Assembly: GCF_008831285.2 (NCBI RefSeq)
Contig: NC_045140.1
Location: 13,720,233 to 13,784,232 of the forward strand
Reading direction: 5' to 3'
Length of the DNA stretch: 64,000 nucleotides
From: Nymphaea colorata
Lineage: Eukaryota; Streptophyta; Magnoliopsida; Nymphaeales; Nymphaeaceae
The number at the start of each line of letters is the position of its first letter. Positions within the stretch are counted from its first letter, which is position 1. The translations under genes and the position numbers were made by a program. Of the stretch, positions 35,701 through 48,360 are shown one piece after another. The notes under the pieces were generated by a model. The model did no database searches, was not told where the DNA came from, and saw only the letters and a list, made by a program, of their open reading frames with translations.

Positions 35701-37016
35701 ATGGCATGATCAACTTCTTCTACTGTCAATACAGACCAAGCTGATGTCGAGGCCTCTAGAACTGACAATATCCCTGTTCAAGTTACTATCATTTGCCTCA
35801 CCAAGGAAAATTACCTTCAATGGTCCACTGCTATCACTATGGGGATTGCTGGTAGGAGCTGAATTGCCTATGTAAATGGGTGGAAGATTGAACCTGTTGA
35901 GACTAGTGTTGCCTGGGACACTTGGTTTCTTTAGGACAACCAAGTTAAAACTAGGCTTGTCAATTCTATATCCTTCTATATGCAAACCCTCATCCTTCAT
36001 AAGAGGATTGCGAGAGATATGTGAGTTATTTTAGAACAGATGTATGGCCAGAAGAAGAAGATTGTTTGAGTGTATCAACTGATGAAAGGTGTTTATGCTC
36101 TATGACAAGGGAATTTCTCTGTGGCAGACTTTTATGCAGCTTTGAAATCCAAGTGGGAGGAACTTAACTATTATTCTGATAATACTTGGAATTGCCCCAA
36201 GACCGGGTACGTCATGTTGCCAAAGAATGGGAGAATAGGGTATTTTTATTCTTAGCCAGACTGAATGATGACTTTGATGGTATAATGAGTCAAATTCTTA
36301 ATTCAGAAGAACTGTTTAGTATTGAAGATGTCTACTCCCGTGTTGAAGCTGAAGAGCAAAGGCGTCTCATTATAATTGGAAGAAAGGGGCATCATACCTC
36401 ATATAATGAAAGGTCTGCTCTTGTCAGTCGTGCCCCTATGGGAGCTGTCCGACCTCCTCGAAATTGTACTCATTGCAAGAAAACTGGTCATACCATGGAG
36501 TTTTGTTGGGTCCTACATCCTGAAAAGAAGAATAGTCGAGGGAGGTCTTCTAGTGGGAAGAAGTCTGTTTCCGATGCTAATAACCCTAATGGTGGGAAAA
36601 CTCCTATCTCAGCTGAACAGATTCGTGAGCTTCGTGCATATTTAAGTCAGATTGATATCAGTCAAATCGAGGCATCAGATGATGTAAACGTTAACCATGC
36701 CCTTGCTATTTCAGGTAGTAAAAGGTAATTCTTGTATGGGAAAATGGAATGTTGATAGTGGTGCCACCCACCACATGACCGACAATCCTAAGTTTTTTCA
36801 CGAATATAAGCTTTGCTCAGGCAGGAACATGTTTCTCTTGCCAATGGTTTTTCTATCTCTGTGGCTAGGAAAGGGAGTCTCTCATTTTTAAACAAATTCC
36901 TTGTTCACAATGCTATTCATGTTCTACATCTTCCCTTTAATCTCTTGTCTATCAGCAGGATTATGAAAGAGTTAAATTGCAAACTTATTTTTTCTACTGA
37001 TCATTGTGTTTTGTAG
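35701..37016 (+). pseudogene. Copia C gag-protease, broken
   Basis: Gag starts near 35701 (ATGGCATGA, an immediate stop) and reads LTKENYLQWSTAITMGIAG, QTLILHKRIARDM and SVADFYAALKSKWEELNYYS with several stops. The open part 36186-36728 continues RVRHVAKEWENRVFLFLARL and has a CCHC knuckle, CTHCKKTGHTMEFC. Protease follows with DSGATHHMTDNP (about 36754-36789) and LVHNAIHVLHLPFNLLSISR in another frame. The many nonsense codons show it is old. Confidence 0.85.
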
Positions 37017-37083
37017 GACTTGGTGAGAGAGAAGAAGATTGAGATTGGCTTGGCTTCTGAAGAACTATATCATTTACCTGTGC

Positions 37084-38225
37084 ACATTGCCACATCTCTC
37101 ATGACGGCGGTTAGAAAAATGCCGTCTCAGGGTGAATAGCGGTCAACCAACGAAGCCGCCCCATTATTCACCGCCTCACCCCAGAACAAATACATGAAAA
37201 ACGCCGTCAAGGTATTTGTTTCCAATGCGATCAACCATGGACTCCCGGCCACACCTTTAGGCAACTCCACATGTACCTAGTCAAGGAAGAAGATGACAAC
37301 CCTAGAGAGAACTTATACGAGTGGGGGAAGCTCGATGAAGGACTTACTCATTCGCTCGAAATATCCCTCCATGCCCTATCAGGAACATGAGGTATCGCAA
37401 TTGATGCGCATTGAAGGTCAACTCCGAGGTCGGATGGTCAGTGTACTAGTGGATACCGGCTCCACGCACAGTTTCATTTGTGAGAAGTCGGCTAGAGCCC
37501 TTGGGTGAAAAATAGATTACCAACCTACGTTCGATGTGGTCGTGGGAGTATACTAAAGTGTAAAGGGTGGTGCACCGACGAGAAGTTGGAGATCCATGGC
37601 CATGGTTTTTCAGTACAGTTGTATACACTAGCCATGGCAGGGCCAGACCTTGTCTTGGGCATTCATTGGTTGAAAGGATTGGGTGAGGTTGTGTGGGACT
37701 TCATCAACATGAAAATGCACTTTACACAACCAGGTGGGACGCGCCTAACCTTGTCGGCTACTCCAAGACAACCGGTGAGGGAGACCGCCACCTCCAAAAT
37801 GCTACATGGGGCAACCACGTCCTATGTGCTACTCCTAGCCAACATAGTTGCAGAAGAGAGGCCGGCTCCCAATAGCACGGGCGCGCGATTACTTGCCCTG
37901 CTAGAGGAATTTTCAGATGTGTTCGACGTTCCACTTCCACATGGGTTGCCTCCATCCCGCGCCTATGACCACCACATATAGCTTCAATCGGGAGCAGAAG
38001 CTGTAAAGAGGAGACCATACAGGTATAAACCGACCCAATGTGAGGCCCTAACTCGACTGGTGCAAGAGATGTTAGAGCAGGGCACTATTCAGCCCAGATG
38101 CAGCCCCTTTGCGTCTCCCGCTCTCCTCGTTCACAAGAAGGATGGTAACTGGCGATTTTGTGTGGACTTATGCGCCTTAAATGCTATCACTATGAAGGAT
38201 CGCTATCCAAGATTCATCGACATGC
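37084..38225 (+). mobile_element. Ty3/gypsy fragment 2 (gag end, protease, RT start)
   Basis: RLTPEQIHEKRRQGICFQCD with PWTPGHT (about 37160-37260) is the gypsy gag knuckle. Protease reads RGRMVSVLVDTGSTHSFI (about 37425-37480). Next come LVLGIHWLKGLG, FSDVFDVPLPHGLPPSRAYD and the RT start (ASPALLVHKKDGNWRFCVD, then LNAITMKDRYP). It ends abruptly near 38225, before the YVDD box. It is inserted in or fused to copia C. The type looks chromovirus-like. Confidence 0.82.
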
Positions 38226-38428
38226 ATAGGCAGACATACAATGGTAACAACAACCTGATCGAGAAAAACTCAAAAGCAATCCAGATTCTCTTCCCTGCAA
38301 CACCAGAAATTTTGATCTGAAATCCTAGGAAGATATGACTAGAAAAGGACCCCAGATCAACAGCTACCGAATCCAGCGCTGAAACACATACAACAGAGAG
38401 AGAGAGGAGAGAGAGATAATTGCCTTAC
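38226..38428. other. Unassigned sequence with GA tract
   Basis: Between the gypsy fragment and the RRM exon I see only intron-like sequence on the minus strand and a GA/GAG repeat at about 38395-38417. Confidence 0.4.
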
Positions 38429-38486
38429 CGTGAGAGGCCTTGGTGGCTTTATCCTTGATGATATTGACCTCATCGACAAGCGCGAC
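38429..38486 (-). pseudogene. Isolated Bruno/CELF-like RRM exon
   Basis: A 58-nt exon on the minus strand is flanked by AAACAG and GTAAGG. It encodes VALVDEVNIIKDKATKASH plus a split glycine. This matches the first RRM of plant CELF/Bruno-like RNA-binding proteins (VNIIKEKTTRAPRG type). Neither the preceding RNP2 exon (KLFVGQ) nor the following CCF exon is found nearby, so it looks like a stray exon. It is short, so the assignment is moderate. Confidence 0.55.
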
Positions 38487-38489
38487 CTG

Positions 38490-40370
38490 TTTTTGGTTAT
38501 ATTAATGTCTTTTTTTTGTTAGACATCAATTATATGGGTTGGTGCATTTTTGTCATACATATAAATGTGATTTTTTATGAATTAAAATTGTTATATAAAT
38601 GAAAGTTGCTCCATTTTTTCGAATGATATAGCTCTCTCCTTTTTGAATTGTTGTGTAGTCGCACCTCACTGCTTTATGTTTAGAAAAAAAAATTTGTTTG
38701 AGGGTCAAAAAGTTAGGGTGTGACAGAAAAGGTCCACTGTATACACCAACATCCACACGCAGCATAAGCAGAAGCAAAGTGAAGTTCTTAGCACCACCTA
38801 AACCTACATGCATCATGCATGTGATGATAAACAGCTCCCATGAGCTAATCCACAATGAAAAATTGACAATTTATGGTGCTGTGTTTAGAACCAACATCAA
38901 CTTCCAAGTTTAGAACTAGTAAAAAAGCATTAAGAGTACCTTTTTGATCATCTACACTCTCAACCATGTCAAGATGAGGGGCAGATGCTGCAAAAAATGG
39001 TTAAATACAGTGAGACAAACTAAAAACGTCTTCTATTATATACACAAAAAATGTAATATACAAACATGATCCACTTAGCTTAATTGTTATGTGATTAGTC
39101 AAGTAAGAAGTTGACATAACAAGGAGCTAGAAGCATTTACGTAGTGAAATGCTCAAATTATGAAGAGGTACAAAAGACATGTACATAACTATACATGCTT
39201 TGACAATGGAATGAGGATTTAGGAATAGGATAAGTTATCCAGTATAAAGTAACAGATGAAAATATTTCTGTCATTAGTCGTTTCCTAATGCAATACCAAG
39301 CCTTCAATTTGCAGTCATTAACACATTTAAACTTGGATTACACAAGCAAATGACATGAGGAACAATCTCTCTGGACGTTGTAAAGGACTATAACATGTAT
39401 CAAGTTTTCAAAAGTAGCAGACGAAGCATAAATAGAGATTGCATACAAGAGTGACAATAATTGTGAAAGCACAATAATAGGAAATTACAGGAGGCTAAAG
39501 CAGCAACATAAAACAGTAAAGTCAACAATCAGCATACATAGATGGCCTTATGAACAAGGGCACAAGGCAACAACATGGAACAATATTCTAAATGTGATAA
39601 CTGCATGGTATTCAATTCAATAAATATCACTTGTTTTCACATGAAACAGCTGCAAACAAGAGCACCACGGTCCTAGCATCCCAACATCTAGCAAAAACAT
39701 GAAAAATGGCATGATAATTTCAGAATGTTTTCAACATATAAAGAAAGCAACAATACCTAACTATTTGTAGAAAACTATTTCCGTGTAATTTGAATATATT
39801 TAACTATTTTTCATTAGTTTACTGACAAAAAACTTACAACAGTTATTTATATGAATAAGCAAAAAGCTTACATTTTAATTATTGTAAGATCATACGATTG
39901 GTAGAAGATAGAACCTGTGGTTCAAAATTTCAATGTGGGCAAAACAAGGTCATATGCAATGACAAGATATGCACCATTTCGTAAAAGATGACATATAGTT
40001 CAACCTTCACATTCGCAATTTCCAATTATAGCTGCCGTTGACAATCAATAGCTTAAATATTGTAGAAAATGCATTTCACATTTGAACATCTAGTTGAAAA
40101 ACTGCAGAATACCTTGAAAGATTGCACATATACCTGGCCATAAAAACAAAGGTGAGAGAGATGTACCTTGTTATATCATGCAAAGCAATGCGCTTTAGTT
40201 GTGGAGCTACTTATGCTGAATGAGTTGAGAAGAACGCAACCCAAGCAAATTTTTTTTCCGAGAAGAATAGAATCTTCATTCTGTTTAGGGTCACTACGAA
40301 AGATCAATACGATTGTCAACTAATTGGGAGGCACAGTTCTCACTGATACGTTGGGTTCGTTATCAAGAAG
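38490..40370. other. No gene recognised
   Basis: This is AT-rich non-repetitive sequence. On the minus strand, 38941-38988 has exon-like borders (TTTGCAG and GTACTC) around SAPHLDMVESVDDQK, not recognised. No TE ends were found. Confidence 0.4.
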
Positions 40371-40376
40371 CACACA

Positions 40377-40449
<73 letters not shown>
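40371..40449. repeat. Compound (CA)n(GA)n microsatellite
   Basis: CA repeats from about 40372 to 40394 pass directly into GA repeats to about 40448. On the minus strand it lies just 3' of a GTAAGT donor-like site. Confidence 0.92.
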
Positions 40450-40451
<2 letters not shown>

Positions 40452-40680
40452 TTACATGAATCGAAGACAGAAGAGAGAATGATGAACTCAAATGGAAGCC
40501 TCTCGAACGAAGGCTGGTGTCCCCTTTTTTCTTCTTTCTTATTCTATCCATCCACAATCGCCTCTAACTGCTCCACCAACCACCAAAGATCGCCCACGTT
40601 GAAGATAAAGCCACCTTAGCCATTCATCTTGCGCTTAAACCCAAATCTTTTCATCTTCAGCCCAATACTCAACTTCTCCT
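40450..40680 (-). other. Possible 5' exon of an unidentified minus-strand gene
   Basis: Read on the minus strand this stretch is richer in GC and ends with TTCGATTCAT followed by GTAAGTG, a strong donor. Small ATG-starting frames are present but none is recognised. It could be a 5' UTR exon, perhaps of the gene that left the RRM exon at 38429. This is speculative. Confidence 0.25.
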
Positions 40681-40684
40681 CCCT

Positions 40685-41250
40685 TCTGTTATATTATGTT
40701 ATATACATATATTATATAAATATATTATACATATTATATATATATATTATATGTCATATTGCACAATATATATTATGTACATATTAGATGTTATATTGTA
40801 TAAAAGATAATAAACATATAACATGATATATACATTACGAGTAATTACGTATAACGTATTTTATACACGTACTATAATGCATAATGTATATAATTATAGT
40901 AATGTCTATTAATTATATATTACTAGAACAATAATGGATATGTATAACATACAATATATTATATTATGTATTATGGTAAACGTATAATATGTATGATACA
41001 TGTCAATGTATGTATATAATACTATAATATATATACAACTAATATATTATAGAATATGCATATACAACATATAATATACATCTATTATACATGTAATATT
41101 ATACCACATTGGGCAGAATGGAAAATTTTTGGTCTTCACACTTTTCTTCGTGCTGACAAGACACATAAGTACATGATACATGATACATGATACATGCATA
41201 CCTACATATAGTACATATACATATGTGTGTGTATTATACATACATACATG
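40685..41250. repeat. AT-rich low-complexity tract
   Basis: Mostly TATATTATA-type sequence, with short TACATGATACA repeats at about 41170-41200. No coding content. Confidence 0.8.
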
Positions 41251-42177
41251 TTTCAGTCACTTCTGGCGAATGCATATCCCTGTGTGTATATGCAAATGGC
41301 ACTGTAGACTAGTTCAGAAAACGCAGTTGCAGTCAAGTGATTATGATGCAACACTATATATGCCCATAACGCTAGCAACACAGATCACTTTAGGTGATAG
41401 ATGACTTAGTATCTTTTTTTTAATGAATTTAACCTAGACAAATTACTGGCATCTGTATATTGGTCAACTACTTGGAGAGGTCTTGTTATTCCATTGCAAG
41501 ACATAAACTCCAGATGCCTCCATTAGACATTGAAATGTCTGCATCATAATCTTCAGTTTGACCTTCTAATTTTGAGCATCAAAAATTGCATAGTCCCCAT
41601 TAAATTCTTCTTTTTGTGTTATTGAAAACAGGCCGGAAAAGAACCAATAATTCCAATTACATGACATGGGCCGGTCCTCTAGAGAAGCATCTTCATAGCA
41701 ACAGGCTTCAGTGACATGTGAGCAGTACAACATTAAAGTCTCAAGACTCTCAACTAAACTCACAACAGTTCACGGACAACAAAAATGATAGCATGGCTCT
41801 GAAACAAACAAGACGCAAATAATTGTCGCAGAATAACAGGATTTATGAATACCATGGTTGGGAAGTTCCATCTCATCTTGTGAAATGACAAAGGCTTGGG
41901 TATTTCTTAGAAGTCAATTTGTGCAACAAGAATGAACAAGACAACTATCTTCAGAAGAAAATAAGGTTAACTAAACAGGGCGAAGGAGTGATAAGGATTA
42001 CACAAGGTCTTTTATTCTCCCATGGGATGAATGAACTAGCATTCTTAGAATCTTATGGGAAGGTGGAGGCTGGGGCCATTGAAATGAGGGGAAAAAATAG
42101 AGAGAAAGAACTCCATGTTTTTCCTGCCTAGACGACAAGTTTGAACAAGTGAGAGCATCATTATTCATAAAGTTTCA
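41251..42177. other. Unassigned, degenerate copia gag flank
   Basis: No intact gene. Around 42135-42160 KFEQVRASLFIK resembles a copia gag motif leading into the next feature. Confidence 0.4.
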
Positions 42178-42366
42178 ATGTTATCAGCAGATGAACCACT
42201 TGCAGCAAGACAAAGATCATGTTTTCTTGTTGTACAAAGCGCCAACAAACATGTGATAACATATAGACCTCCACAATTTTTAAAAAATCAAAATATAAGA
42301 GGTAGAAGAAGTATCATTTGTCATTTTTGCAAGGAACAGGGACATATTATGCCTGATTGTGTCTAG
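42178..42366 (+). pseudogene. Copia-type gag fragment with zinc knuckle
   Basis: The frame contains LSADEPLAARQRSCFLVVQS and ICHFCKEQGHIMPDC. The latter is a complete CCHC knuckle as in copia gag. There is no protease or pol after it. Sequence to 42904 holds an unrecognised frame (42567-42890) and then the copia D LTR. Confidence 0.65.
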
Positions 42367-42904
42367 CTGAAAAAGAAAGTGGCCACTGTGGAAGATTAAA
42401 CCAAGAAAGAGAGATGAATAAAAGGAAAATTTATTTCTCAATTCAAAATTAGCAGAAACACTCCAAAAGTTTTAAGAAAAACTCTTGATCAACTTCCAAA
42501 GTGGCTATATCTTTTGGGGCTGCATCGACCCTTCCTTTCGGTATGACCATATGAGTTTCTGGGTATTTGACTCATGTGCTTTTCTATTCATATGCTTTCA
42601 ATGAGAACATAATTACCCTTCTTCATTTGTCTGGAGGAGGTCGGGAACCAGCCGCTTCATCTTCCTCCCATCAATTGGAATCTACAATTGTGGGTAGACT
42701 AGAGGCAAGGAATCCGGCCACCATTTCTCCAACCGGTGGAATAGCCGGAGCTAGGGATACTAATGGCCAAAAAGATGTTGATCCATTGTCGGTTTGGAGG
42801 CAGGCGGTGATAGAGACCAATGTTGTAAGAAGTGTACACCTCACCCAGAAAAACACAACTCAAAAGTGTTTTTTAGAAAAAACGCCTTGAGGCAGGGCAG
42901 TGAG

Positions 42905-43376
42905 TGTTAGAATTTATAATGTAAGTATACATACATGTTTTGATATCTACTATCATATATCTTAAACTCCTAGCAGTTTGATGTATGATTTGTATATATC
43001 AAAACAAGTATGTATACATAGGACTTCTTGTATTTATTTTTATTTATTTTTCCTTTATTTTTCATGCCTTTTTCTGAACTTTTTTCCTTTTTTATTTAAC
43101 AAAGGAAATAGCTGTTGGGAGTTCCCAACGGCTAGAACTAGCCGTTGGGAGCTCCAACAGCCACTTCCTCTTCCTCCTTTCTTCTTTATTTCTGGTATAA
43201 ATAGCGCACTTGAGACCCTTGTTTAAGTATGACTTTTTAGCCTTTTCTTGTATGTCTTATTGTGATTAATATAAGTTCTTCTTCACCTCTTGTTTGAGGT
43301 CTTGTGAGTTTGACTTGTTGGTGGAAGCTTCAAGGCTGGTTCTCTTGAAGTATTTGTTTCTTTGGGCCTGATTTAC
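42905..43376 (+). repeat. Copia D 5' LTR
   Basis: 472 bp. TATAAATAG at about 43196-43204 is a likely core promoter. It contains the inverted pair CCCAACGGCTAG / CTAGCCGTTGGG at 43126-43148. Confidence 0.85.
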
Positions 43377-43715
43377 ATTGTATCAAGGCCTCGTTTTTTG
43401 CTCTTTGTCTTGCTACCGTTCAAGATTGAAGGTTCAGATTTTACTCTTTCGTTGGAGCTGTGAAGCACTCTAAGTGTTCTAGAGATTACTTGCTGCAGTT
43501 TTACACAAGAATAAGGGTGTTTTTCTGGCCACTTTTTGGTGATTTTTTTATGGAATTTAGCTCCCTTGATGGTGAACTCGTGGCTGTTGGAAGGGTGACT
43601 AGTTTCTATTATTGCTGAGATTTTATCCTTGCCGTGGACTTCTTTTCACGTGGCAGCTAGCTTGTTCATAACTTGTAAGTGGATCTACCTTGTTTATTGT
43701 GCTCATGGATGACAA

Positions 43716-46700
43716 AGTTTATTCTTTTCCATTTTCCGAACTCTCATAAACAAACTATATACAATGGGCTAGAACTATGGAACATTTTATTCGTAGTAAA
43801 AGCCTTTGGGGACTAGTTGATGGGACAAAACTTGAACCACAATTAGTCCTTACTAAAGGTGTTGATGGAAGGGCTATGGAATTGGACGGAACAGAAAAAG
43901 AGAAAGTAGTGGCTGAATACAACAAGAAATGTGAAGAATGGAGTGTTGGTCATCAAAATTATTACTTGGATCTTGACTTGTGTTGACAATGCTGTAGTGG
44001 GTAAATTTTTAAATTAAATTCTGCCCTAGAAGCTTGGGAGTATCTAAAGAACACTCATACCATGAGAGATGTTGCTTATATGCATAATATTCAATTCAAA
44101 ATTCACAATCTCCAAGAAGGAGATAGATCCATTAAAGATTATGTGGCTGAAATGGATCATTTGTATGATGAATTAAATATCTTTGAATTGTATTGGACAC
44201 AAGATCTTTTTTTTTAGAGAAAAGCAAATTCAACATGACAAGTTTTATAAGTTTATCATAGGTCTTAGACCCGAATTTGATGGTGTTAAAACCGCTCTAC
44301 CCCATCGTTCTAAAACTCCATCTATGAATGAGGCTACTGCAAAGCTTCAAACGGAAGAAAATTGACTTTGTCTTCATAGAGAAAAAGTCAATAGTGTTCT
44401 TGCCACATCTAGGCCGGGGGCCCATTTGAGACCTTATAAACCTCCTCACTTCAATCGTACAAATGAAGGAGCAAGAAGAAAAATCATTTGCTATCATTGT
44501 CAAGAAGAAGGACATACCAAGCCTAAATGTCCAAAACTTAGAATTTTTGACAAAAGAAGCAACGTTGCGGCTCCAATTCAAGAAGAAAGGAAAGAAGCAA
44601 GCTCATTTCAACTTGATAAACTCATAAGTGCTCTTCAATTACTAAAGGGAGGAGGCACACCTTCAACACTGGGCGCTATCATGACATCTATTTCTTCAAG
44701 TAAGTATTCTTGGATTATTTATTCGGGTGCATCTTTTCGTATGACTCCTTGTGGATCTCTCTTCACCAATTGCAACAAAATGATTCTTATTCTTTTGTGA
44801 AAATGGCAGATGGTGCTTCTCTTGAAATTGATTTTATTGGAAATCTTAACCAAACATTTTGATCCAAAACTTTTAAAGTACCTCAAGTAAGATATATTCC
44901 TAAATTAAGCTTAAATTTATTATCCGTTTCTCAAATAGACGACCTTGGTTTTGATGTAATTTTCTCACAATACAAATGTTTGATACAAGACCGTCTATCC
45001 AAGAAGACGATTGGGAAAGATTTTAGAACAAATGATCTCTACTACATAGAGTTTTTGGACATTTCAAGACCATCTTGCAATATCTCCAAAGAATATGGCA
45101 CTCAAACTTGGCATCAAAGGCTTGGACATCCCAATCTAGAAAAAATGTCTCATCTTCCCTTATGGAGATATTTTGTCAAAGAACTTTTATTGTAACGATT
45201 GTATTAAGACAAAATGAAAGCCTTACCTTTTGATAATAGAAATTTTATTGCTCAAAAATCTTTTGAGTTGGTGCATTCGGATGTGTGAGGACCCGCTCCT
45301 ATTATGTCAAAAAGAGTATTATTGTATTATGTGATCTTTATTGATGATTATTCTAAGCATACTTGAGTTTACTTTCTCAAATACAAATTGAAGGTATTTA
45401 AAAACTTTAAGGATTTTTACAACATGATCTATACCTAATTTGGGTAAAAAGTTAAAGTCTTTAGAAGTGATTCAGGAGGAGAATTTATGTCAAATGAATT
45501 TCAACAATTTCTAAAAGAAAAAGGCATTGTTCATCAAAGATCTTGTCCTAACACTCTACAACAAAACGGAGTGGCCGAACGTAAACATAGGCACATTATT
45601 GAAACAACTAGAGCTCTTCTTTTATCTAAAAATGTTCCTAAAAATTTTTGGGCTGAGGCTGTTTTGACTTCAACCTATTTAATTAATAGAATGCCTACCA
45701 AACTTTTGAAACATATTTCTCCATTTGAAAAACTTCACCATATTAAACCTAATTACAATAGACTTAAAGTCTTTGGTTGTAAATGTTGTGTTAAGTGACA
45801 AAGATGATAAGCTTTCTTCAAAATCTATTTGTTGTGTTTTCATTGGGTATTCCGTTTTTCAAAAAGGTTATAGATGTTAGATATTGAAAGAGATAAAGTG
45901 TATGTTTCTAGAAATGTGATCTTTTTAAAAAATAAAGATGGTTTTAAAAATGAACCCAAGAAACTAGAAGATTACGCTTTTCTTTGGACTAATGATATTA
46001 ATGATGATGGATCCGATAAAGTTGAAGAAGTGCAAGTTGAAAAAGTGAACAATGATAATCCTACTCATATCAATCCTCCAAAAGAGATTTTAGTTTATAG
46101 GAGAAGAGATCACCAAAATCAAGAAACTAATCAATCTCTTCCTAGGAGATCCTAAAGGCACGTTAGGCCTTCTCAAAGATTTATCTCTTATGAGTCTTTT
46201 TCTCTAAAATTTCGAGCTTGTCTTATGGCACGTCATTTTTTTTATGAGCCATCTTCTTACCTTGAAGCTAAGGAAGATCCCAATTGGATTGAAGCCATGA
46301 ATCTTGAGCTTAAAGCTCTTCATAGCAATGAGACTTAGGATATTGTGTCTCTACCAACAAAGAAAAAGACTATTGGTTGTAGATGAATCTATAAAATCAA
46401 AACTAGAAGTGATGGAACTTTAGAAAGATATAAGGCCAAACTTGTTGCCAATGGATATGCTTAAGAATGTGGGATTGATTATGAATAAACCTTTGCTCCT
46501 GTTGCTCTCATGACTTCTGTTAGAACTCTTATTGCCATTGCTTCTGTTAAACATTGGACTATTTTTCAAATGGATGTTAAAAATGCATTCTTAAATGGTC
46601 ACCTACAGGAAGAAGTTTTCATGAGTGCTCCTCCTGGTTTTGATCAACCTCAAAACAAAGTCATACATCTTAGGAAAGTTCTTTATGGTTTAAAACAAGC

Positions 46701-47640
46701 CCCCAAGGGCTGGTTTGACAAGTTTAGTAGTGTCATGTTTAATCAAGGTTTTCAATTTTGCTACTCTGATACTACCATGTTTGTAAAGACCACCTCCGTA
46801 GGCATAATTGTTTTATTATTGTACGTTGATGATATGGTTATTACTAGGAATGATGATGAATGGATCATAGAGGTAAAACAATTTCTTAAGAAATGCTTTC
46901 AAATGAATGACTGATGTGGGAAGACTAACATATTTTCTTGGAATTGAAGTTGCTTATCACAAACAGAGTTATCTCCTTTCTCAAATGAAGTTTGCTAGTG
47001 AATTAATTGACAAAACAAGTATCTCATATGACAAAGTTGTGGATACTCCAGAAGCACTGGGAGTAAAAATGAAAATTGATGATGGAGAGATATTAGATAA
47101 TCACACTCCTTTTCGGCAAATAGTTGGTGCTCTCTCTTATCTCTCCATCACCAGACCTAACATTGCTCATGTTGTACATGTTATAAGTCAATTTCAACAA
47201 AGACCCACCTCAGTGCACATGGGAGCGACAATGCGGATTGTGCGTTATGTGAAAAACACAATCAACAAAAGACTATTTCTGTCTTCCTATTCTGTATTAG
47301 AATTACTTGCTTATACATATGCTGATTGGGGTAGAGATCTCAATAATAAGCATAACACCACTGGTTTTTATATGTTTTTAGATGATTCCTTAATTTTCTA
47401 GTGATACAAGAAACAAAATAAAGTGTCATTATCATCAACAAAAGCTGAGTTTCGTGCAATGACAACTACAACAATGGAGATAGTGTGACTCAAAAATTTG
47501 TTGAATGACATGGGAATTCATATCACGAATCCTGTCAAGATTTGTTGTGACAACAAAAGTGCAATCTATATTGCTAGCAATCACACATTTCACAAAAGAA
47601 CAAAACATATAGAGATGGATTGTCATTATGTTCGTGAAGA
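43716..47640 (+). pseudogene. Copia D gag-pol, many stops, protease Asp replaced by Tyr
   Basis: Gag runs about 43716-44520 (NYIQWARTMEHFIRSKSLWG, FIIGLRPEFDGVKTAL, knuckle CYHCQEEGHTKPKC). Protease near 44714 reads WIIYSGASFRMTP: the catalytic Asp of D-S-G is Tyr. Pre-integrase is TWHQRLGHPNLEKM. Integrase reads SDSGGEFMSNEFQQF and NGVAERKHRHIIETTRALL. RT reads DVKNAFLNGHLQEEVFMSAP, YGLKQAPKGWFDKF and LLYVDDMVITRN, with the YVDD box intact. A frameshift at about 46910 splits RT. RNase H (CCDNKSAIYIASN, FFTKALAAARFQF) ends near 47750. Multiple nonsense codons across the frame mark it as inactive. Confidence 0.9.
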
Positions 47641-47783
47641 ATTCCTTTAGAAAAACATTGATCTCTTCTATGTTTTATCTGAGTATCAACTTGGAGATTT
47701 CTTCACCAAAGCTCTTGCTGCTGCCAGGTTTCAATTTCTCCTCGGCAAACTTTCGGTCATCACACCGTAAGTTTGAGGAAGGG

Positions 47784-48146
47784 TGTTAGAATGTATGCAT
47801 TCTAAATGTGTATATATATATATATATTATATTTGGATATTAGGATATTTGTGTAATTTTTTCTTTTTTATGTATTTTTACTTTCCCCTTTTTACCCCCT
47901 TTCTTTCTCTTTATCCCCTAAAGGGGACTAGTCCCAACGGCTAGCCCTCTTCTCCCTTTTGTTCTCTCCTCTATAAATAGTGTGTATTTCCCTCTTTTTA
48001 GCTCATGGCTTTTTAAGCCACATCTTGTATTATTGTTGAAGATCAATACATGTTTCTTTATCCTCTTGTGTATTGTCTTGTTGAGTTGGTGGGAAATTTA
48101 AGAGTGATATTCTTGAAGTATTTGCCTTGTTTGGGTCTGATTTACA
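47784..48146 (+). repeat. Copia D 3' LTR
   Basis: 363 bp, shorter than the 5' LTR. TATAAATAG lies at about 47972-47980. A (TA)n run sits near its start. Confidence 0.85.
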
Positions 48147-48175
48147 GCTATGTGGATAGTGGTGGACCATCCAAT

Positions 48176-48360
48176 CAGGGGTGAACAACGAGTCGAGCTA
48201 ATCGAGCTCAACTCGTTAAAGCTCGGCTCCTAAATGAGTTCGAGCCGCATCATTTGTTGAATGAGTCAAGCTCAAGTTCATGAGTCGACTCGTTCAAATA
48301 ATCGAGTCGGGTTCAAGTTCAGTGAGCTCGAACTGCTAAAGCTCGACTCGGCTAAAAAAT
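48176..48360. repeat. GAGCTCGA-rich transposon-end-like block
   Basis: It begins CAGGGGTGAACAACGAGTCG and is packed with GAGTCGAGCT / CGAGCTC motifs. A similar block in reverse order ends at 55433 (CTCGACTAAT... TATTCACCTCTAA). Such CAGGGGTG ends with GAGCTCG motifs are common in plant hAT-like non-autonomous elements. No matching 8-bp duplication was found. Confidence 0.5.

Larger units (their letters stand above)
35246..37083 (+). mobile_element. Copia C, 5'-end fragment (LTR, gag, protease)
   Basis: The LTR is 35246-35482 (TGTTGAAG...TTTCAACA), followed at once by the primer site TGGTATCAGAGCC (35483-35495). The LTR resembles copia B, so they are one family in opposite orientation. Gag and the start of protease follow. 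Similarity stops near 37083, where Ty3/gypsy sequence begins. There is no integrase, RT or 3' LTR. Confidence 0.85.
42905..48146 (+). mobile_element. Copia D, full-length but old Ty1/copia element
   Basis: LTRs at 42905-43376 and 47784-48146 both start TGTTAGAAT, contain a TATAAATAG box and end CTGATTTACA. They differ greatly in sequence and length, so the insertion is old. A primer-like TTGTATCAAGGCC follows the 5' LTR and a purine tract TTGAGGAAGGG precedes the 3' LTR. Inside are gag, protease, integrase, RT and RNase H in order, broken by many stops. No target duplication is visible. Confidence 0.9.

Noticed and set aside
42567-42890. 107-codon frame before copia D
   Set aside because: Composition is ordinary but no motif or homology is recognised. 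It lies between a gag fragment and an LTR and is not supported as a gene.
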